Shown here: one piece after another, positions 1 to 8,006 of the stretch | Layout: every line of letters starts with the position of its first letter | Position numbering within the stretch: the stretch's first letter is position 1 | Origin: Acetobacteraceae bacterium | GTDB lineage: Bacteria; Pseudomonadota; Alphaproteobacteria; Acetobacterales; Acetobacteraceae | Length of the DNA stretch: 64,000 nucleotides | Reading direction: 5' to 3' | Assembly: GCA_027482245.1 (NCBI GenBank) | Contig: JAIXWG010000038.1 | Coordinates: 186,001 to 250,000, forward strand | Made by a program: the position numbers and the translations under genes | Notes under the pieces: model-generated | Told to the model about the DNA's origin: nothing | Databases searched by the model: none | What the model saw: the letters and a program-made list of their open reading frames with translations, nothing else

Positions 1-1
1 C

Positions 2-697
2 GACGTCTCCTTCACCGTGCCGCGCGGCGGCAGGCTCGGCCTGATCGGGCCGAATGGCGCGGGGAAGACGACGGTCTTCAACCTCATCTCCGGGGTCTAT
101 CCGCTGGATGCGGGCACGATCACGCTGGATGGCCGTGGTATCGGCACGTTGCCGCCGCGCGACCGCGTGCTGGCGGGCATGGCGCGGTCCTTCCAGAACA
201 TCCGGCTGATGCCGCATCTCTCCGCCGTGGAGAACGTCATGCTGGGGCAGCACGCCCGGGCATCCGGCCTCGGCGCGCTGCTGACGCCGATCGGCTGGAT
301 GCCGCGCGGGCGCTGGCGGCGGGAAGCCGAGGCGCTGCTGTCGGAAGCCGGGCTCGACATCGATCCGGGCGACGTCGTGTCGTCCCTGCCCTACGGCATC
401 CGCAAGAAGATCGAGGTCGTGCGCGCGCTGGCCAGCCGGCCGAAGCTGCTGCTGCTGGACGAGCCCGCGGCGGGGCTGAACCCCGCGGAGACGGCGGAGC
501 TCGCGCGCTTCCTCCGGAAGATCGCGGATGGCGGCACGGCGCTGCTGGTGGTGGAGCACGACATGGGCTTCGTGGACGAGGTCTGCGACCGTGTCGTCGT
601 GCTGAATTTCGGGCGCCGCATCTACGAAGGCAGCATGGCTGGCGCGCGCGCCGATGCGCTGGTGCGGGAGGCCTATCTCGGTGCCGATGCTGCTTGA
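2..697 (+). CDS. livG: Branched-chain amino acid ABC transporter ATP-binding protein LivG, 5' end missing
   Basis: This is the ATPase of a high-affinity branched-chain amino acid (or amide/urea type) ABC importer. The reading frame is already open at base 2, so the N-terminus lies outside the window. Visible motifs are the Walker A box GPNGAGKTT, the LivG-type signature PYGIRKKIEV, Walker B LLLLDEP and the switch histidine in VVEHDMGFV. The family is about 250 residues and roughly 230 are present, so only some 20 are lost. It overlaps livF by 11 bases and is followed by a periplasmic binding protein; the two LivH/LivM permeases are expected upstream of the window. The substrate cannot be told from the sequence. 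Confidence 0.93.
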   Translation, partial: DVSFTVPRGGRLGLIGPNGAGKTTVFNLISGVYPLDAGTITLDGRGIGTLPPRDRVLAGMARSFQNIRLMPHLSAVENVMLGQHARASGLGALLTPIGWMPRGRWRREAEALLSEAGLDIDPGDVVSSLPYGIRKKIEVVRALASRPKLLLLDEPAAGLNPAETAELARFLRKIADGGTALLVVEHDMGFVDEVCDRVVVLNFGRRIYEGSMAGARADALVREAYLGADAA

Positions 698-1394
698 GAT
701 CGAAGGGCTCGACCTCCGCTATGGCCGCACCCACGCCGTGCGCGGCGTGTCGCTCGGCGTCGCGGCGGCGGAGGTGGTGACGGTGCTCGGCGCCAATGGC
801 GCGGGCAAGTCGAGCCTGCTGAAGGCGATCGCAGGCGCCGTGAAGCCGGGTGGGGGGCGCATCCGCTTCGACGGCACCGACGTCACGGCGCTGAGCGCGC
901 CGGAACGCGTGAAGCGCGGCCTGGTGCTGGTGCCGGAGGGGCGGCAGATCCTGGTCAGCCTGACGGTGCATGAGAACCTGCTGATGGGCGCCTATGGCAG
1001 GCGGGATGGCGATGTCACGCGCGACATCGACGGCATCTACAACCGCTTCTCGAACCTTGCGGCCCGGCGGGACATGCTGGCCTCCGTGCTCTCGGGCGGC
1101 GAACAGCAGATGCTGGCGATCAGCCGCGCGCTGCTGGCGCGGCCGCGGCTGATGATGCTGGACGAGCCGTCGCTCGGCCTCTCGCCGCTGCTGGTGGGGC
1201 GGCTGTTCGACCTGGTGCGGGAGCTGAATCGCGACGGGCTCGCGATCCTGCTGGTGGAACAGAACACGCGCATGGCGCTGCGCACGGCGTCGCGCGGCTA
1301 CGTCATGGAATTGGGCCGCATCGTGCTGGATGGTCCGGCGGACCGGCTGGCCGATAATGAGGCGCTGGCGGCCGCGTATCTCGGATCGCATTGA
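687..1394 (+). CDS. livF: Branched-chain amino acid ABC transporter ATP-binding protein LivF
   Basis: This is the second ATPase of the Liv-type importer, 235 residues, which pairs with LivG at the inner membrane. It carries Walker A GANGAGKSS, signature LSGGEQQMLAISRAL and Walker B LMMLDEP, all in LivF form. I place the start at the ATG at 687 (MLLEIEGLDL), which gives the usual N-terminus; a longer reading from 654 would add residues not typical of the family. The gene starts inside the 3' end of livG and its stop is 11 bases before the chosen start of the binding-protein gene, so the three are almost certainly co-transcribed and translationally coupled. Confidence 0.93.
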   Translation: MLLEIEGLDLRYGRTHAVRGVSLGVAAAEVVTVLGANGAGKSSLLKAIAGAVKPGGGRIRFDGTDVTALSAPERVKRGLVLVPEGRQILVSLTVHENLLMGAYGRRDGDVTRDIDGIYNRFSNLAARRDMLASVLSGGEQQMLAISRALLARPRLMMLDEPSLGLSPLLVGRLFDLVRELNRDGLAILLVEQNTRMALRTASRGYVMELGRIVLDGPADRLADNEALAAAYLGSH

Positions 1395-1405
1395 GGATGG
1401 AACGG

Positions 1406-2590
1406 ATGATGAAGCGCAGGACCCTTCTGGCCGCCTCGGGCGGCCTCCTCGCCCTGCCCGCGCTTGCGCAGGCGCGGGAGATCGTGATCGGCCTCACCAT
1501 GGTGAAGTCGGGGCCGCTGAAGACGCCGGGTGAGGCGACGGAGACCTGCGTGGACATCGCGGTCGCCGAGATCAACGCCGCCGGCGGCATCAATGGCCGC
1601 CCGATCCGGATCGAGAAGTTCGACACGGGGTCGGACCCGCGCCAGGCCGCGACGGCCGCGCAGAAATTCGCGCGCGACGACAACGCGCTGGCGATCATCG
1701 GGCCCTTCTCCTCCGGCGAATCGGCGGTGGCCTTCCCGGTCGGCGAAAGGCTCGGGATCGTGCAGATCTCCAACTCCGCCTCCCAGCCCGGGCTCACCGG
1801 CAATTTCAGCTATGCCTGGCGGCTGACGGAAGATGAGGGCAAGCAGTTCGGGCGGCTGCTGACCTCGCTCACCCGGAAGGGCGTGCCGGCGAGCAAGGCG
1901 GAGATCATGTTCATCTCCGATGAGCGCATCTCCAACATCACCGCGACCCAGTTCTATCCGGGCCTGCTGCGCTCCCGGAACATTGCGTTCGGGGAGCCGG
2001 TGAGCTTCCAGTACCGGACCTTCGACGTGGCGCCGCAGGTCACGCAGGTGATGCAGCGGAACCCGGAGGTCGTGGCGCTGGCGGCGACGCCGGATGGCGC
2101 GGGCAAGGTGCTGCGGGAGCTGCGGCGCCAGGGCTTCACCGGCCGTGTCATCGGCAGCCAGATCTTCGCCGATCCCAACTCCGTCGAGCTCTTCGGGCCG
2201 GAGGGCGAGGGCATGCTGATCGTCGCGGGCTTCTGGTGGGACCGCAACGACGCGACGCGCACCTTCACCCGCAAATATGCGGAGGAGAATGCGCGGCGCG
2301 GCCTCACCAGCAAGCGCATCCCGCATCACAGCGACGCCCAGGCCTACGACATCGTCTACCTGATGAAGCAGGCGGCGGAGCGCGCGCGCGTGACCGGCGA
2401 GGCGTCCCGCATCGCGGCCGAGCGGACCGCTTTCCGCGATGCGCTGCGCGGCATCAGCTTCACCGGCGTTACCGGCGAGAACACCTGCTTCGACGCCGCC
2501 CGCGATGCCGAACTGCCGGGGTTCATCATCGAGATCAAGAACCAGGCCTGGTCGCTCTTCGACAGCTTTCCGGCTGATACCTGCGCATGA
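1406..2590 (+). CDS. Periplasmic amino-acid/amide-type substrate-binding protein of the Liv ABC transporter
   Basis: The product is a periplasmic receptor of the LivK/AmiC fold (Peripla_BP_6), about 394 residues. The N-terminus KRRTLLAASGG followed by ALPALAQA looks like a twin-arginine-type secretion signal. The mature part opens with EIVIGLTMVKSGPLK and keeps the family pattern NAAGGINGRPI and FIS-type segments between two lobes. ATGs stand at 1397, 1406 and 1409; 1406 is chosen because GAGG at 1393-1396 sits 9 bases upstream. The gene follows livF directly and overlaps the next gene by an ATGA. The ligand is unknown; the downstream oxidoreductases suggest a small organic acid, amide or alcohol rather than simply leucine. 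Confidence 0.88.
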   Translation: MMKRRTLLAASGGLLALPALAQAREIVIGLTMVKSGPLKTPGEATETCVDIAVAEINAAGGINGRPIRIEKFDTGSDPRQAATAAQKFARDDNALAIIGPFSSGESAVAFPVGERLGIVQISNSASQPGLTGNFSYAWRLTEDEGKQFGRLLTSLTRKGVPASKAEIMFISDERISNITATQFYPGLLRSRNIAFGEPVSFQYRTFDVAPQVTQVMQRNPEVVALAATPDGAGKVLRELRRQGFTGRVIGSQIFADPNSVELFGPEGEGMLIVAGFWWDRNDATRTFTRKYAEENARRGLTSKRIPHHSDAQAYDIVYLMKQAAERARVTGEASRIAAERTAFRDALRGISFTGVTGENTCFDAARDAELPGFIIEIKNQAWSLFDSFPADTCA

Positions 2591-3321
2591 GCAGGCGCCT
2601 CGCGGTCCTGGGCGGCGCGGGTGGAATCGGACGCGCGCTGGTGGCGCGCGCGGTGGCGGAGGGGTGGCGCGTTTCGGTGCTCGACCTTCCGGCATCGCTC
2701 GAACGCCATCCTGTGCCCGATGGCGTACGCGCGATTCCCATCAATGCTGCGGATGCAGGATCGGTGCGCACAGCCTTCGGGGAATTGGAGGATGGGCTCG
2801 AGGGTTTCGTGAACCTGGCGGGCTTCCTGCTGGGGATGCGGAAGCTGGAAAGCGTCGAGCCTGAATTCTGGGACGAGGTGATCGCGGGCAACCTTCGCGC
2901 CGCCTTCCTGACCGCGCGCGCGGCGCTGCCGTTGCTGGCCAAGGGCGACAACCCGGCGATGGTGCAGATGGTCTCCGGCCTCGCCGCGCATACGCGGCCG
3001 GGCTACGGGCCCTATGCCGCCTGCAAGGCCGCGATGGTGTCGATGACCAAGACCATGGCGCTGGAGGCCGCGCCGCTGGTGCGCGTCAATGCCGTGGGCC
3101 CCGGCGCGGTGGACACCGCCTTCCTGCGCGGCGGTACGGGACGGTCGAACGAGGACGGGCAGACCAATGTCGACATCCCCGCCTACAGCGCCATGATGCC
3201 GCTGAAGCGTATCGCCGTGCCGTCGGATGTCGTGGGGCCGGTGATGTTCCTGCTCGGCCCCGACAGCGCCTACATGACGGGCCAGGTGCTCTGGGTGAAT
3301 GGTGGGGCCTATATGCCATGA
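2587..3321 (+). CDS. Short-chain dehydrogenase/reductase (SDR)
   Basis: This is a classical SDR of 244 residues that should oxidise or reduce an alcohol/ketone with NAD(P). The cofactor loop is GGAGGIG (residues 9-15), the structural NLAG is near 77-80, and the catalytic residues are Ser130, Tyr143 and Lys147 (PYAACK). The first glycine-rich residue is Gly rather than the usual Thr, a common variant. It overlaps the binding protein upstream and the MBL-fold gene downstream by ATGA, so it belongs to the Liv transporter operon and probably acts on the imported substrate. The precise reaction is not determinable. Confidence 0.88.
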   Translation: MSRRLAVLGGAGGIGRALVARAVAEGWRVSVLDLPASLERHPVPDGVRAIPINAADAGSVRTAFGELEDGLEGFVNLAGFLLGMRKLESVEPEFWDEVIAGNLRAAFLTARAALPLLAKGDNPAMVQMVSGLAAHTRPGYGPYAACKAAMVSMTKTMALEAAPLVRVNAVGPGAVDTAFLRGGTGRSNEDGQTNVDIPAYSAMMPLKRIAVPSDVVGPVMFLLGPDSAYMTGQVLWVNGGAYMP

Positions 3322-4181
3322 GTGACTGGTCGCTCGACCTCGGCGGGATGGTGCTGCGCGGGGTGGCGGATGAGGATCCCTTCCGCCTGCCGCGCGAGGT
3401 GCTTTTCCTGCGCACCGATCCCTCCATCCTGGCGCGCGGCGCGGCGCTGGATCCGCTGAGCGTGGAGCCGGAGACGGACAGCCTGCTGCTGCGCATCCAG
3501 GTCTTCGTCATCGAAGCCGGCGGGCGAACCTTCGTCGTCGATGGCGGCGTCGGAGACGGCAAGGACCGCCCGGCGCGATCCTCCTGGCACCGCCGCAAGA
3601 CCGATTTCCTCGACCGCCTCGGCGTGGCGCCGGAGGATGTGGATGCGATGCTCTTCACGCATCTGCACGCCGATCATGTCGGCTGGGCGACGCGATGGAA
3701 GGATGACCGCTGGGTGCCGACCTTCCCCCGCGCGCGCTACGTCGTGGCCGAGCGGGAGTTCACGCATTGGGCGGCCATGGATGCGGTGGCACCGGTGGGC
3801 CATGGCTGCTTCCGCGACAGCGTGCTGCCGGTGGCGGAAGCCGGGCTGCTCGACCAGGTGCCGGATGACTTCTCGCCCCTGCCCGGCATCCGCTTCCGGC
3901 CGCTGCCGGGGCACACGCCGGGCCAGGTCGGCATCACGCTGACGGGCACGAAGCGCCAGGTGCTGATCGCGGCGGATGCCGTGCACCACCCGGTGCAGCT
4001 CGCGATGCCGGAGATCGTCTCCCGCTTCTGTAGTGACACCGACCAGGCCGTGGCGACGCGCCGCGCGCTGCTGGCGGAAGCGGCGGATGACGGGCTGTCG
4101 CTCGTGCCGCACCACGCCCGGGGGCGCGTGGTGTGGGACGTGAAGCGGGATGGCGACGCCTTCGGTCTGCACGATGCCTGA
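3318..4181 (+). CDS. Metallo-beta-lactamase-fold hydrolase
   Basis: The product is an MBL-fold metal-dependent hydrolase of 287 residues. The metal-binding box THLHADHVG is at residues 114-122, with further ligands expected at the histidine in PLPGHTPGQ and the aspartate in IAADAVHH. The family includes lactonases and thioester hydrolases, usually with two zinc ions. There is no signal peptide, so it is cytoplasmic. It sits between two SDR genes with a 4-base overlap on the left and an 8-base overlap on the right, which fits a lactone- or ester-opening step in the same pathway. It is related in family to the MBL gene at 29461, but the two lie in different operons. Confidence 0.87.
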   Translation: MSDWSLDLGGMVLRGVADEDPFRLPREVLFLRTDPSILARGAALDPLSVEPETDSLLLRIQVFVIEAGGRTFVVDGGVGDGKDRPARSSWHRRKTDFLDRLGVAPEDVDAMLFTHLHADHVGWATRWKDDRWVPTFPRARYVVAEREFTHWAAMDAVAPVGHGCFRDSVLPVAEAGLLDQVPDDFSPLPGIRFRPLPGHTPGQVGITLTGTKRQVLIAADAVHHPVQLAMPEIVSRFCSDTDQAVATRRALLAEAADDGLSLVPHHARGRVVWDVKRDGDAFGLHDA

Positions 4182-4941
4182 CGCGCTGCTCATCACGGGC
4201 TGCGCCCACGGCATCGGCCGGGCCGCGGCCGTGATGGCGGCAGCGCGGGGCATCCCACTTGCGCTGCTGGACCTCGATGGTGCGGCGCTGGAGGCGTTGC
4301 GGGACGAAGTGCGGGGGGCGCATCCCGGCCTTCCCGTCTTCGCCAGCACCGTTGACGTGACGGATGAGGCGCGGGTGGCCGAGGCGATGCGAGCGGCTGG
4401 CACGGCGCTGGGCGGCTTCCGCGCCGTGATCGCGAATGCCGGTGGCGTCAGCAGCCTGGTGGTGGCGGGCATGCTGCCCGGCGCCTTCAGCCCCTTCACC
4501 GACAGCCGGCCAGAGGAGTGGCGGCGGATCATCGATCTCAACCTGTTCGGCGTGCTGAACACCGCCCATGCGGCGGTGCCGATGCTGCTGGAAGCGGGCG
4601 GTGGACGGCTGGTGCTGGTGGCCTCCGTCGCAGGGCTGGTCGGTGCGCCGGGGCTCGGCGTCTATGCGGCGTCGAAGGGCGCGGTGATCGCCTTCGGCAA
4701 GTCGCTCGCGAAGGAACTGGCGCCGCGCGGCATCAGCGTGAACACCGTGGCGCCGGGCGGCGTCGCCACGCGTGCCTTCCCGCCAGGATCGCCCGGCGCG
4801 GCGAAGCGGGCGGAGCGCATTCCGATGGGGCGGCTGGCGGCGCCGGAGGAGGTGGCGAATACGCTTCTCTACTTCGCGCTCGACGCGCCGGACTATGTGA
4901 CGGGGGAAGTGCTCTCCGTTTCCGGTGGCCCGCCGGCCTGA
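4174..4941 (+). CDS. Short-chain dehydrogenase/reductase (SDR)
   Basis: This is a second classical SDR of the operon, 255 residues. It has TGCAHGIG at residues 8-15, NAG at 88-90, Ser151, Tyr164 and Lys168 (YAASKGA), and a C-terminal VLSVSGGPPA typical of the family. The start ATG at 4174 is preferred over an upstream in-frame ATG at 4150 because it gives the normal N-terminus two residues before the nucleotide-binding strand. The acidic residues after the second strand (LLDLDG) suggest NAD rather than NADP. The 3' end overlaps the opposite-strand gene at 4893 by 49 bases, the largest convergent overlap in the window. Confidence 0.88.
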   Translation: MPDALLITGCAHGIGRAAAVMAAARGIPLALLDLDGAALEALRDEVRGAHPGLPVFASTVDVTDEARVAEAMRAAGTALGGFRAVIANAGGVSSLVVAGMLPGAFSPFTDSRPEEWRRIIDLNLFGVLNTAHAAVPMLLEAGGGRLVLVASVAGLVGAPGLGVYAASKGAVIAFGKSLAKELAPRGISVNTVAPGGVATRAFPPGSPGAAKRAERIPMGRLAAPEEVANTLLYFALDAPDYVTGEVLSVSGGPPA

Positions 4942-5666
4942 CGATCGAACAGCTGGCCCAACGGCAGCCGGTCCGTGATGCCGGCGCGGCGGAGCGCGGA
5001 CCAGAGCAGCGCCTGGTTGCTACTGATGACGGGGCGGCCGATCTCGGCTTCCAGCGCCTCGATGATCGGGAAGGTGACGAGGTTGGTGCCGCTCAGCATC
5101 ACGGCATCGGCCTCCGCCACCGGCAGTGGCGCGAGCGCGGCGCGGATCTCGTCGGGCCCGATGAGGTGGATGCCGAGCTTGCGGCCGGGCGCATAGGTCT
5201 GGTGGCCGAGCGAGGCGACGGCGATCACGGTGATGCCCTCGCCGGCCAGGAAGGCCGCTTCGTGTTTCGTCACGGCGTCGGAAAAGGGTGAGAGCAGGAC
5301 GATGCGGCGGCCGCCCACGGCCAGCAGCGCATCGGCCATGGCCGCGCCAGCGGTGGCGCCGGGGCGGCCGGCGGCCTGCTGCATCATCGCCTCCATCTCC
5401 CGCCGCGGGTTGACCGCGGATGGCGCGGTACAGCCGAAGGCGACCACATCGACGCCGGCTTCGGCGACCAGCGCGGCGGCCTCGCACAGATCGGCGCGCA
5501 GCGTCGCCATCTCCTCCGGCGCGCGGGCCAGGGGGTTGAGTCGCATGCGCGTGGCGTGCAGGGAGACGCCGGGCGGCAGGGCGGATTGCCACTCGGCCTC
5601 GTTCACCGTGTTGTTTGGCGGCACAATGAGGCCGAGTTTCGCCCGGGTGCTGAGGGTGTGATGCAT
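4893..5666 (-). CDS. Maleate isomerase/arylmalonate decarboxylase-like protein (Asp/Glu racemase superfamily), one cysteine missing
   Basis: The 257-residue protein belongs to the AMDase/maleate cis-trans isomerase branch of the Asp/Glu racemase superfamily, which normally uses two opposed cysteines to shuttle protons on a dicarboxylate. The N-terminal motif LIVPPNNTVNEAE is typical. The first cysteine is present (Cys79 in FGCTAPS), but the second position is glycine (Gly193 in MLSGTNL). It is the last gene of a leftward operon, 11 bases after the dehydrogenase gene. With only one catalytic cysteine it is unlikely to be an ordinary two-base racemase; an isomerase, decarboxylase or lyase role is more likely. 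Compare the homologues at 9006 and 15349. Confidence 0.82.
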   Translation of the reverse strand: MHHTLSTRAKLGLIVPPNNTVNEAEWQSALPPGVSLHATRMRLNPLARAPEEMATLRADLCEAAALVAEAGVDVVAFGCTAPSAVNPRREMEAMMQQAAGRPGATAGAAMADALLAVGGRRIVLLSPFSDAVTKHEAAFLAGEGITVIAVASLGHQTYAPGRKLGIHLIGPDEIRAALAPLPVAEADAVMLSGTNLVTFPIIEALEAEIGRPVISSNQALLWSALRRAGITDRLPLGQLFDRQAGGPPETESTSPVT

Positions 5667-5677
5667 GCGTGCTCCGC

Positions 5678-6622
5678 TCAGGCTTCGGGCAGGGCGTTGC
5701 GGGTGATGCCCTCGATCGCGATGCGCCCCATGGCGAGGCGCGCTTCCTCCGCGCTGCCGCCGATATGCGGCGTGCCGAAGAAGTTCGGCAGATCGACCAG
5801 CGCCTGGTTGATCGTGGGTTCGCCGGCGAAGACGTCGGCGCAGGCCGCGGCCAGGCGGCCGTCGCGCAGGCGGGCGATCAGCGCGGCTTCCTCCACGATC
5901 TCGCCGCGGGCGGTATTGATCAGCACGCAGTCGGGCCGCAGCCGGGCCAGCATCGCATCGTCGTAGAGGCCGCGGGTCTGCGGCGTGAGCGGGATGTGCA
6001 GCGACAGCACCTCCGACCGCGCCAGCAATTCGTCGAGGCTGACGGCGGTGACGCCATGCGCGGTGTAGAAGGCAGCGCGATCGGCGATGTCATGCGCCAG
6101 TACCGTGCAGCCGAAGGGGGCGAGCAGGCGCACGACATGCTGGCCGATATGGCCGCAGCCATGCAGGCCGACGACCCGGCCGCTCAGCAGGCGCCCCATG
6201 CGTTGGGGCGGGCGTTCGCCGGCGCGGAGCGCGGCGTTCAGCGCGCCCATGTGGCGCAGCGCCAGCAGAGCGAAGGCGATGACGAGTTCGGCGATGGAGA
6301 GTGCATTGGCACCCGGTGCCCAGCCCAGCCGGATGCCGCGCGCGCGCATGGCGGAGAGGTCCAGCATGTCCGTCCCCGTGCCGAGCTTGCTGACCACGCG
6401 CAGCTCCGGCAGCGAATCCATCATGGCCGCCGTCAGGTGTTCCAGGCCGAGCACCGCAACCTCATGCCCCCGCAGGAAATCCACCAGCGCGTCGCCTTCC
6501 AGCCGGTGCGGGCTGGGGTTGAGCTTCGCCTCGGGATACAGCGCGAGCAGTTCGGCGCGCAGCACGGGGTGCTGGCAGAAGCTGGGCGAGGCGACGGCGA
6601 TGCGGGGCTGGTCAGGCGCCAC
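5678..6622 (-). CDS. D-2-hydroxyacid dehydrogenase (NAD-dependent)
   Basis: This is a 314-residue member of the D-isomer-specific 2-hydroxyacid dehydrogenase family (phosphoglycerate/hydroxypyruvate/glyoxylate reductase group). The NAD loop is GLHGCGHIG, and the catalytic arginine (NTARGEI), glutamate (FAGEP) and histidine (TPHIGGS) are all present. The start is taken as a GTG at 6622, which overlaps the upstream VOC gene by 11 bases and gives the family's usual length; a longer open frame upstream is only the shadow of the VOC gene. It lies in a leftward operon with a Bug receptor, so it probably handles an imported 2-hydroxy- or 2-oxo-acid. Confidence 0.87.
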   Translation of the reverse strand: MAPDQPRIAVASPSFCQHPVLRAELLALYPEAKLNPSPHRLEGDALVDFLRGHEVAVLGLEHLTAAMMDSLPELRVVSKLGTGTDMLDLSAMRARGIRLGWAPGANALSIAELVIAFALLALRHMGALNAALRAGERPPQRMGRLLSGRVVGLHGCGHIGQHVVRLLAPFGCTVLAHDIADRAAFYTAHGVTAVSLDELLARSEVLSLHIPLTPQTRGLYDDAMLARLRPDCVLINTARGEIVEEAALIARLRDGRLAAACADVFAGEPTINQALVDLPNFFGTPHIGGSAEEARLAMGRIAIEGITRNALPEA

Positions 6623-7019
6623 GCGGCGGCTCCAGCAATTCGAACAGCACGCCACCGGTCGTCGCCGTATCCAGGAAGGCGACGCGCGTGCCCGCATGGC
6701 CCGACATGGGGGAGCCCGCGCGGAGTCGCAGCCCCTTGGCTGCCAGCTCGGCGATGGCGGCGTCGAGGTCCTCGACCTCCAGGCAGATATGGAAAAGGCC
6801 CTCGCCCTTCTCCGCGATGAAGGCAGGGACGGAGGAGCCGGGGCCGGTGGGGCGCAGCAGTTCGATCGCGCTGTCGCCGGCGTGGAAGACGGCGATGTCG
6901 AGTGCCGAGCGGCTTTCGCGGTGCGGGGTGCCCAGCGCGAAGGCATCGCCCAGCACCGCTTCCAGCGGTCCGGGGTCCGTCACCGCGATGGCGACATGGT
7001 GCAGCCGCGTGACGCGCAT
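6612..7019 (-). CDS. VOC-superfamily protein (glyoxalase / methylmalonyl-CoA epimerase-like)
   Basis: The 135-residue protein has the paired beta-alpha-beta-beta-beta modules of the vicinal-oxygen-chelate fold. Likely metal ligands are the His in LHHVAIAV, the Glu in AIELLRP, the His in LFHICLEV and the Glu in VLFELLEP, one from each strand as in glyoxalase I and methylmalonyl-CoA epimerase. The overall pattern (LHHVAIAV near the start, LFHICLEV mid-protein) is closer to the epimerase group. It overlaps the Bug receptor gene upstream by one base (TGATG). Its substrate is unknown; the operon points to a 2-hydroxyacid or its CoA ester. Confidence 0.82.
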   Translation of the reverse strand: MRVTRLHHVAIAVTDPGPLEAVLGDAFALGTPHRESRSALDIAVFHAGDSAIELLRPTGPGSSVPAFIAEKGEGLFHICLEVEDLDAAIAELAAKGLRLRAGSPMSGHAGTRVAFLDTATTGGVLFELLEPPRGA

Positions 7020-7978
7020 CAGTCGAGCCGGACGCCAGAACGCTGCACGACGTCGCGCCAGATCGGCGCCTCGGCCTGCATCTGGGCGGCGAATTCGGCC
7101 GTGGTGTTGCAGACGGGATCGCTGCCGAGGCGCCGCAGGCCCGCGCGCACGCCATCCTCCGCGCAGGCTTCCCGCACGGCGGCGGCGAGGCGCGCGATGG
7201 CGGCGGGCGGCGTGCCGCGCGGGGCGAGAAGACCGTTCCAGGTCTCGAACCGGAAGCCGGGGAAGCCCTGTTCCGCGACCGTCGGCACCTCCGGCGCGAG
7301 CGCCGAGCGCGCCGCACCGGAGGAGGCGATGACGCGCACCTCGCCGCTCTGCAGGAAGGGGGCCATGTCGGAGGGATTGCCGAAATAGCCGGCGGTGCGG
7401 CCCGCGAGCAGGTCCTGCACCGCGGGCGCGCCACCGCGATAGGGGATGTGCTGCATGTCGAGCCCGGCACGGAGTGACAGGAAGATCATGACGAGATGCG
7501 TGCCGGACCCCGCGCCGCCACTGGCATAGTCCAGCGCGCCCGGCCTGGTCTTGGCGGCGGCGATGAAGTCACCGAGCGTGCGGAAGGGCGAATTGCCGGG
7601 GACGCCAAGGAAGAAGGGGTTGGCGGCCAGATTCACCGCCGGGATCAGATCCGCCATCGGGTCGTAGCTGAGGCGCATCAGCACCGGCAGCACCATCAGA
7701 TGCGATGGCGACAGCATGATGTAGGAATAGCCGTCGCCCTGGGTGCGGCTGATGAACTCGCCCGCCACCGCGCCATTGGCGCCGCTGCGGTTCTCCACCA
7801 CCAGCGGCTGGCCGAGCCGCGCGCCGGTGCGATCGGCGAAGAGGCGCGCGAGGCTGTCGGAGATGCCGCCGGGTGGGAAGGGGACGATGACGCGGATGGG
7901 CCGCGTCGGCTGCCAGTCCTGCGCCGCCGCCGGCAGTGCCGGCATCAGCAACAGCAGCAGGGCGAGGACTTTGCGCAT
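7019..7978 (-). CDS. Bug-family (TctC) tripartite tricarboxylate receptor
   Basis: This is a periplasmic extracytoplasmic receptor of the Bug family, 319 residues. A cleavable signal (MRKVLALLLLLMPALPAAAQ) precedes the hallmark segment PIRVIVPFPPGGISDSLAR; VVENRSGANG and the later PDGYSY-type motif (here GDGYSY) are also recognisable. Such receptors bind small carboxylates for TctAB-type transporters, but no TctA or TctB gene is in this window. The ATG at 7978 is the only start that gives a signal peptide. The deacetylase-like gene ends 28 bases upstream and the VOC gene overlaps its stop, so it is in the middle of a five-gene leftward operon. Confidence 0.9.
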   Translation of the reverse strand: MRKVLALLLLLMPALPAAAQDWQPTRPIRVIVPFPPGGISDSLARLFADRTGARLGQPLVVENRSGANGAVAGEFISRTQGDGYSYIMLSPSHLMVLPVLMRLSYDPMADLIPAVNLAANPFFLGVPGNSPFRTLGDFIAAAKTRPGALDYASGGAGSGTHLVMIFLSLRAGLDMQHIPYRGGAPAVQDLLAGRTAGYFGNPSDMAPFLQSGEVRVIASSGAARSALAPEVPTVAEQGFPGFRFETWNGLLAPRGTPPAAIARLAAAVREACAEDGVRAGLRRLGSDPVCNTTAEFAAQMQAEAPIWRDVVQRSGVRLD

Positions 7979-8006
7979 CGGTCGTCTCCCGGTCGGCAAC
8001 AGGGCC

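Noticed and set aside
237..1391. Long minus-strand frame across livG and livF
   Set aside because: Composition is that of an antisense shadow (His/Arg/Gln-rich), and both Liv ATPases have complete motifs on the plus strand.
5669..6820. Plus-strand frame opposite the D-2-hydroxyacid dehydrogenase
   Set aside because: No recognisable motifs, and the minus strand has the full set of dehydrogenase residues.
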